Part shown: one piece after another, positions 32,509-32,816 of the stretch
Numbering within the stretch: the first letter of the stretch is position 1
How the letters are laid out: every line of letters starts with the position of its first letter
From: a virus
Length of the DNA: 32,816 nucleotides
Virus record (IMG/VR): IMGVR_UViG_3300028844_001200
Span: 1 to 32,816 of that record
Strand: one strand, 5' to 3'
Translations under genes and position numbers: made by a program
Notes under the pieces: model-generated
Told to the model about the DNA's origin: nothing
Databases searched by the model: none
What the model saw: only the letters and a program-made list of their open reading frames with translations

Positions 32509-32816
32509 TGTACCACTCCTTATGCGGTTGTCCTATCGCAAACTCTATGTCATGTCGATGACACCAGTCAGAATAGAATGTCTTTGATCCTTTAGCTATT
32601 GGTTGGTCACGCATGAACAGCATCACTATGCGTTCGTCTGGGTGAGCAGCTTTAACCGCTAGCATCTTACGCCTATCAGCTGCGGTGAACCTACCCTTTG
32701 CTTCAATGATGATACCATTGGAGAGAATAAAGTCTGGTGTGTACCACCCAGTACGTAACAGATTAGTAGAGCCGCAGTCTCCACACTCCGCAAGGTTCTT
32801 GCGAAGTGGTTCTTGG
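32501..32816 (-). CDS. T7 endonuclease I-like resolvase, N-terminus outside window
   Basis: The readable 104 residues are the C-terminal part of a Holliday junction resolvase: WYTPDFILSNGIIIEAKGRF (Asp, Glu and Lys of the PD-(D/E)xK site equivalent to D55, E65 and K67 of T7 gp3), then DRRKMLAVKAAHPDERIVMLF, KGSKTFYSDWCHRH and EFAIGQPHKEW, each alignable to T7 endonuclease I. Just upstream of the active site lies an ECGDC (CxxC) insertion not in T7 gp3. The gene continues beyond the right edge; the first base of the window end (32816) is an incomplete codon. It ends inside the exonuclease gene start. It resolves branched DNA before packaging. Confidence 0.9.
   Translation of the reverse strand, partial: QEPLRKNLAECGDCGSTNLLRTGWYTPDFILSNGIIIEAKGRFTAADRRKMLAVKAAHPDERIVMLFMRDQPIAKGSKTFYSDWCHRHDIEFAIGQPHKEWYNG
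32516..32521 (-). promoter_or_regulatory. Ribosome binding site AAGGAG for the exonuclease
   Basis: On the minus strand, AAGGAG lies seven bases before the exonuclease ATG (32508), within the resolvase 3' end. It decides the upstream Met over the Met at residue 8. Confidence 0.75.

Overview
This window is part of the genome of a tailed, T7-like podovirus of a Gram-negative host. The order portal, scaffold, major capsid protein, intrinsic terminator, tail tube A, tail tube B, internal virion proteins and lysis genes is the T7-type morphogenesis order. A T7 endonuclease I-like resolvase sits at the right edge. Spanin-type lysis genes and a PagL-like outer-membrane enzyme point to an outer membrane in the host. 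The monomeric class II ribonucleotide reductase is typical of marine podoviruses, so a marine bacterial host is a reasonable inference, but the sequence does not prove it. No RNA polymerase, DNA polymerase, helicase, integrase, tRNA or CRISPR array is visible.

Layout. Positions 1-381 are mostly non-coding: a run of stable hairpins (149-310), a candidate single-subunit-RNA-polymerase promoter (323-345) and a 5'-end hairpin just before the first ribosome binding site. From 382 to 12927 runs a tightly packed rightward block: a small membrane-anchored Ig/FN3-like protein, a structured RNA element, small terminase, a PagL-like lipid A deacylase candidate, tail spike, a lectin-like fibre protein, large terminase, portal, two unknown proteins, scaffold, major capsid protein and a capsid-associated protein. 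A strong UUCG terminator follows. A small unknown gene, a second terminator and an HNH endonuclease then precede tail tube A, a coiled-coil protein, tail tube B, a GNAT acetyltransferase and three or four internal/ejection proteins, one of which carries an HExxH metalloprotease motif. The lysis region (26796-29147) holds an M15 endolysin, a membrane coiled-coil protein, a tail-fibre-like gene split by a frameshift, a holin and an overlapping Rz/Rz1 spanin pair, followed by one small unknown protein.

The right end (29497-32816) is transcribed leftward and converges on the late genes. In transcription order it holds the endonuclease I-like resolvase (5' end outside the window), a stand-alone DEDDy 3'-5' exonuclease with a zinc ribbon, a 49-residue protein, class II ribonucleotide reductase and an FmdB-like zinc ribbon protein. 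Every junction in this group overlaps by 1-8 bases. This is the DNA degradation, nucleotide supply and recombination module.

Most late genes also overlap or abut (TAATG, TAGTG or ATGA junctions), so coupled translation of long polycistronic messages is likely. The most interesting points are the hairpin array with its promoter, the PagL-like enzyme, the candidate +1 frameshift in the fibre-like gene, the metalloprotease in the ejection-protein group and the HNH gene with a duplicated terminator-leader unit.
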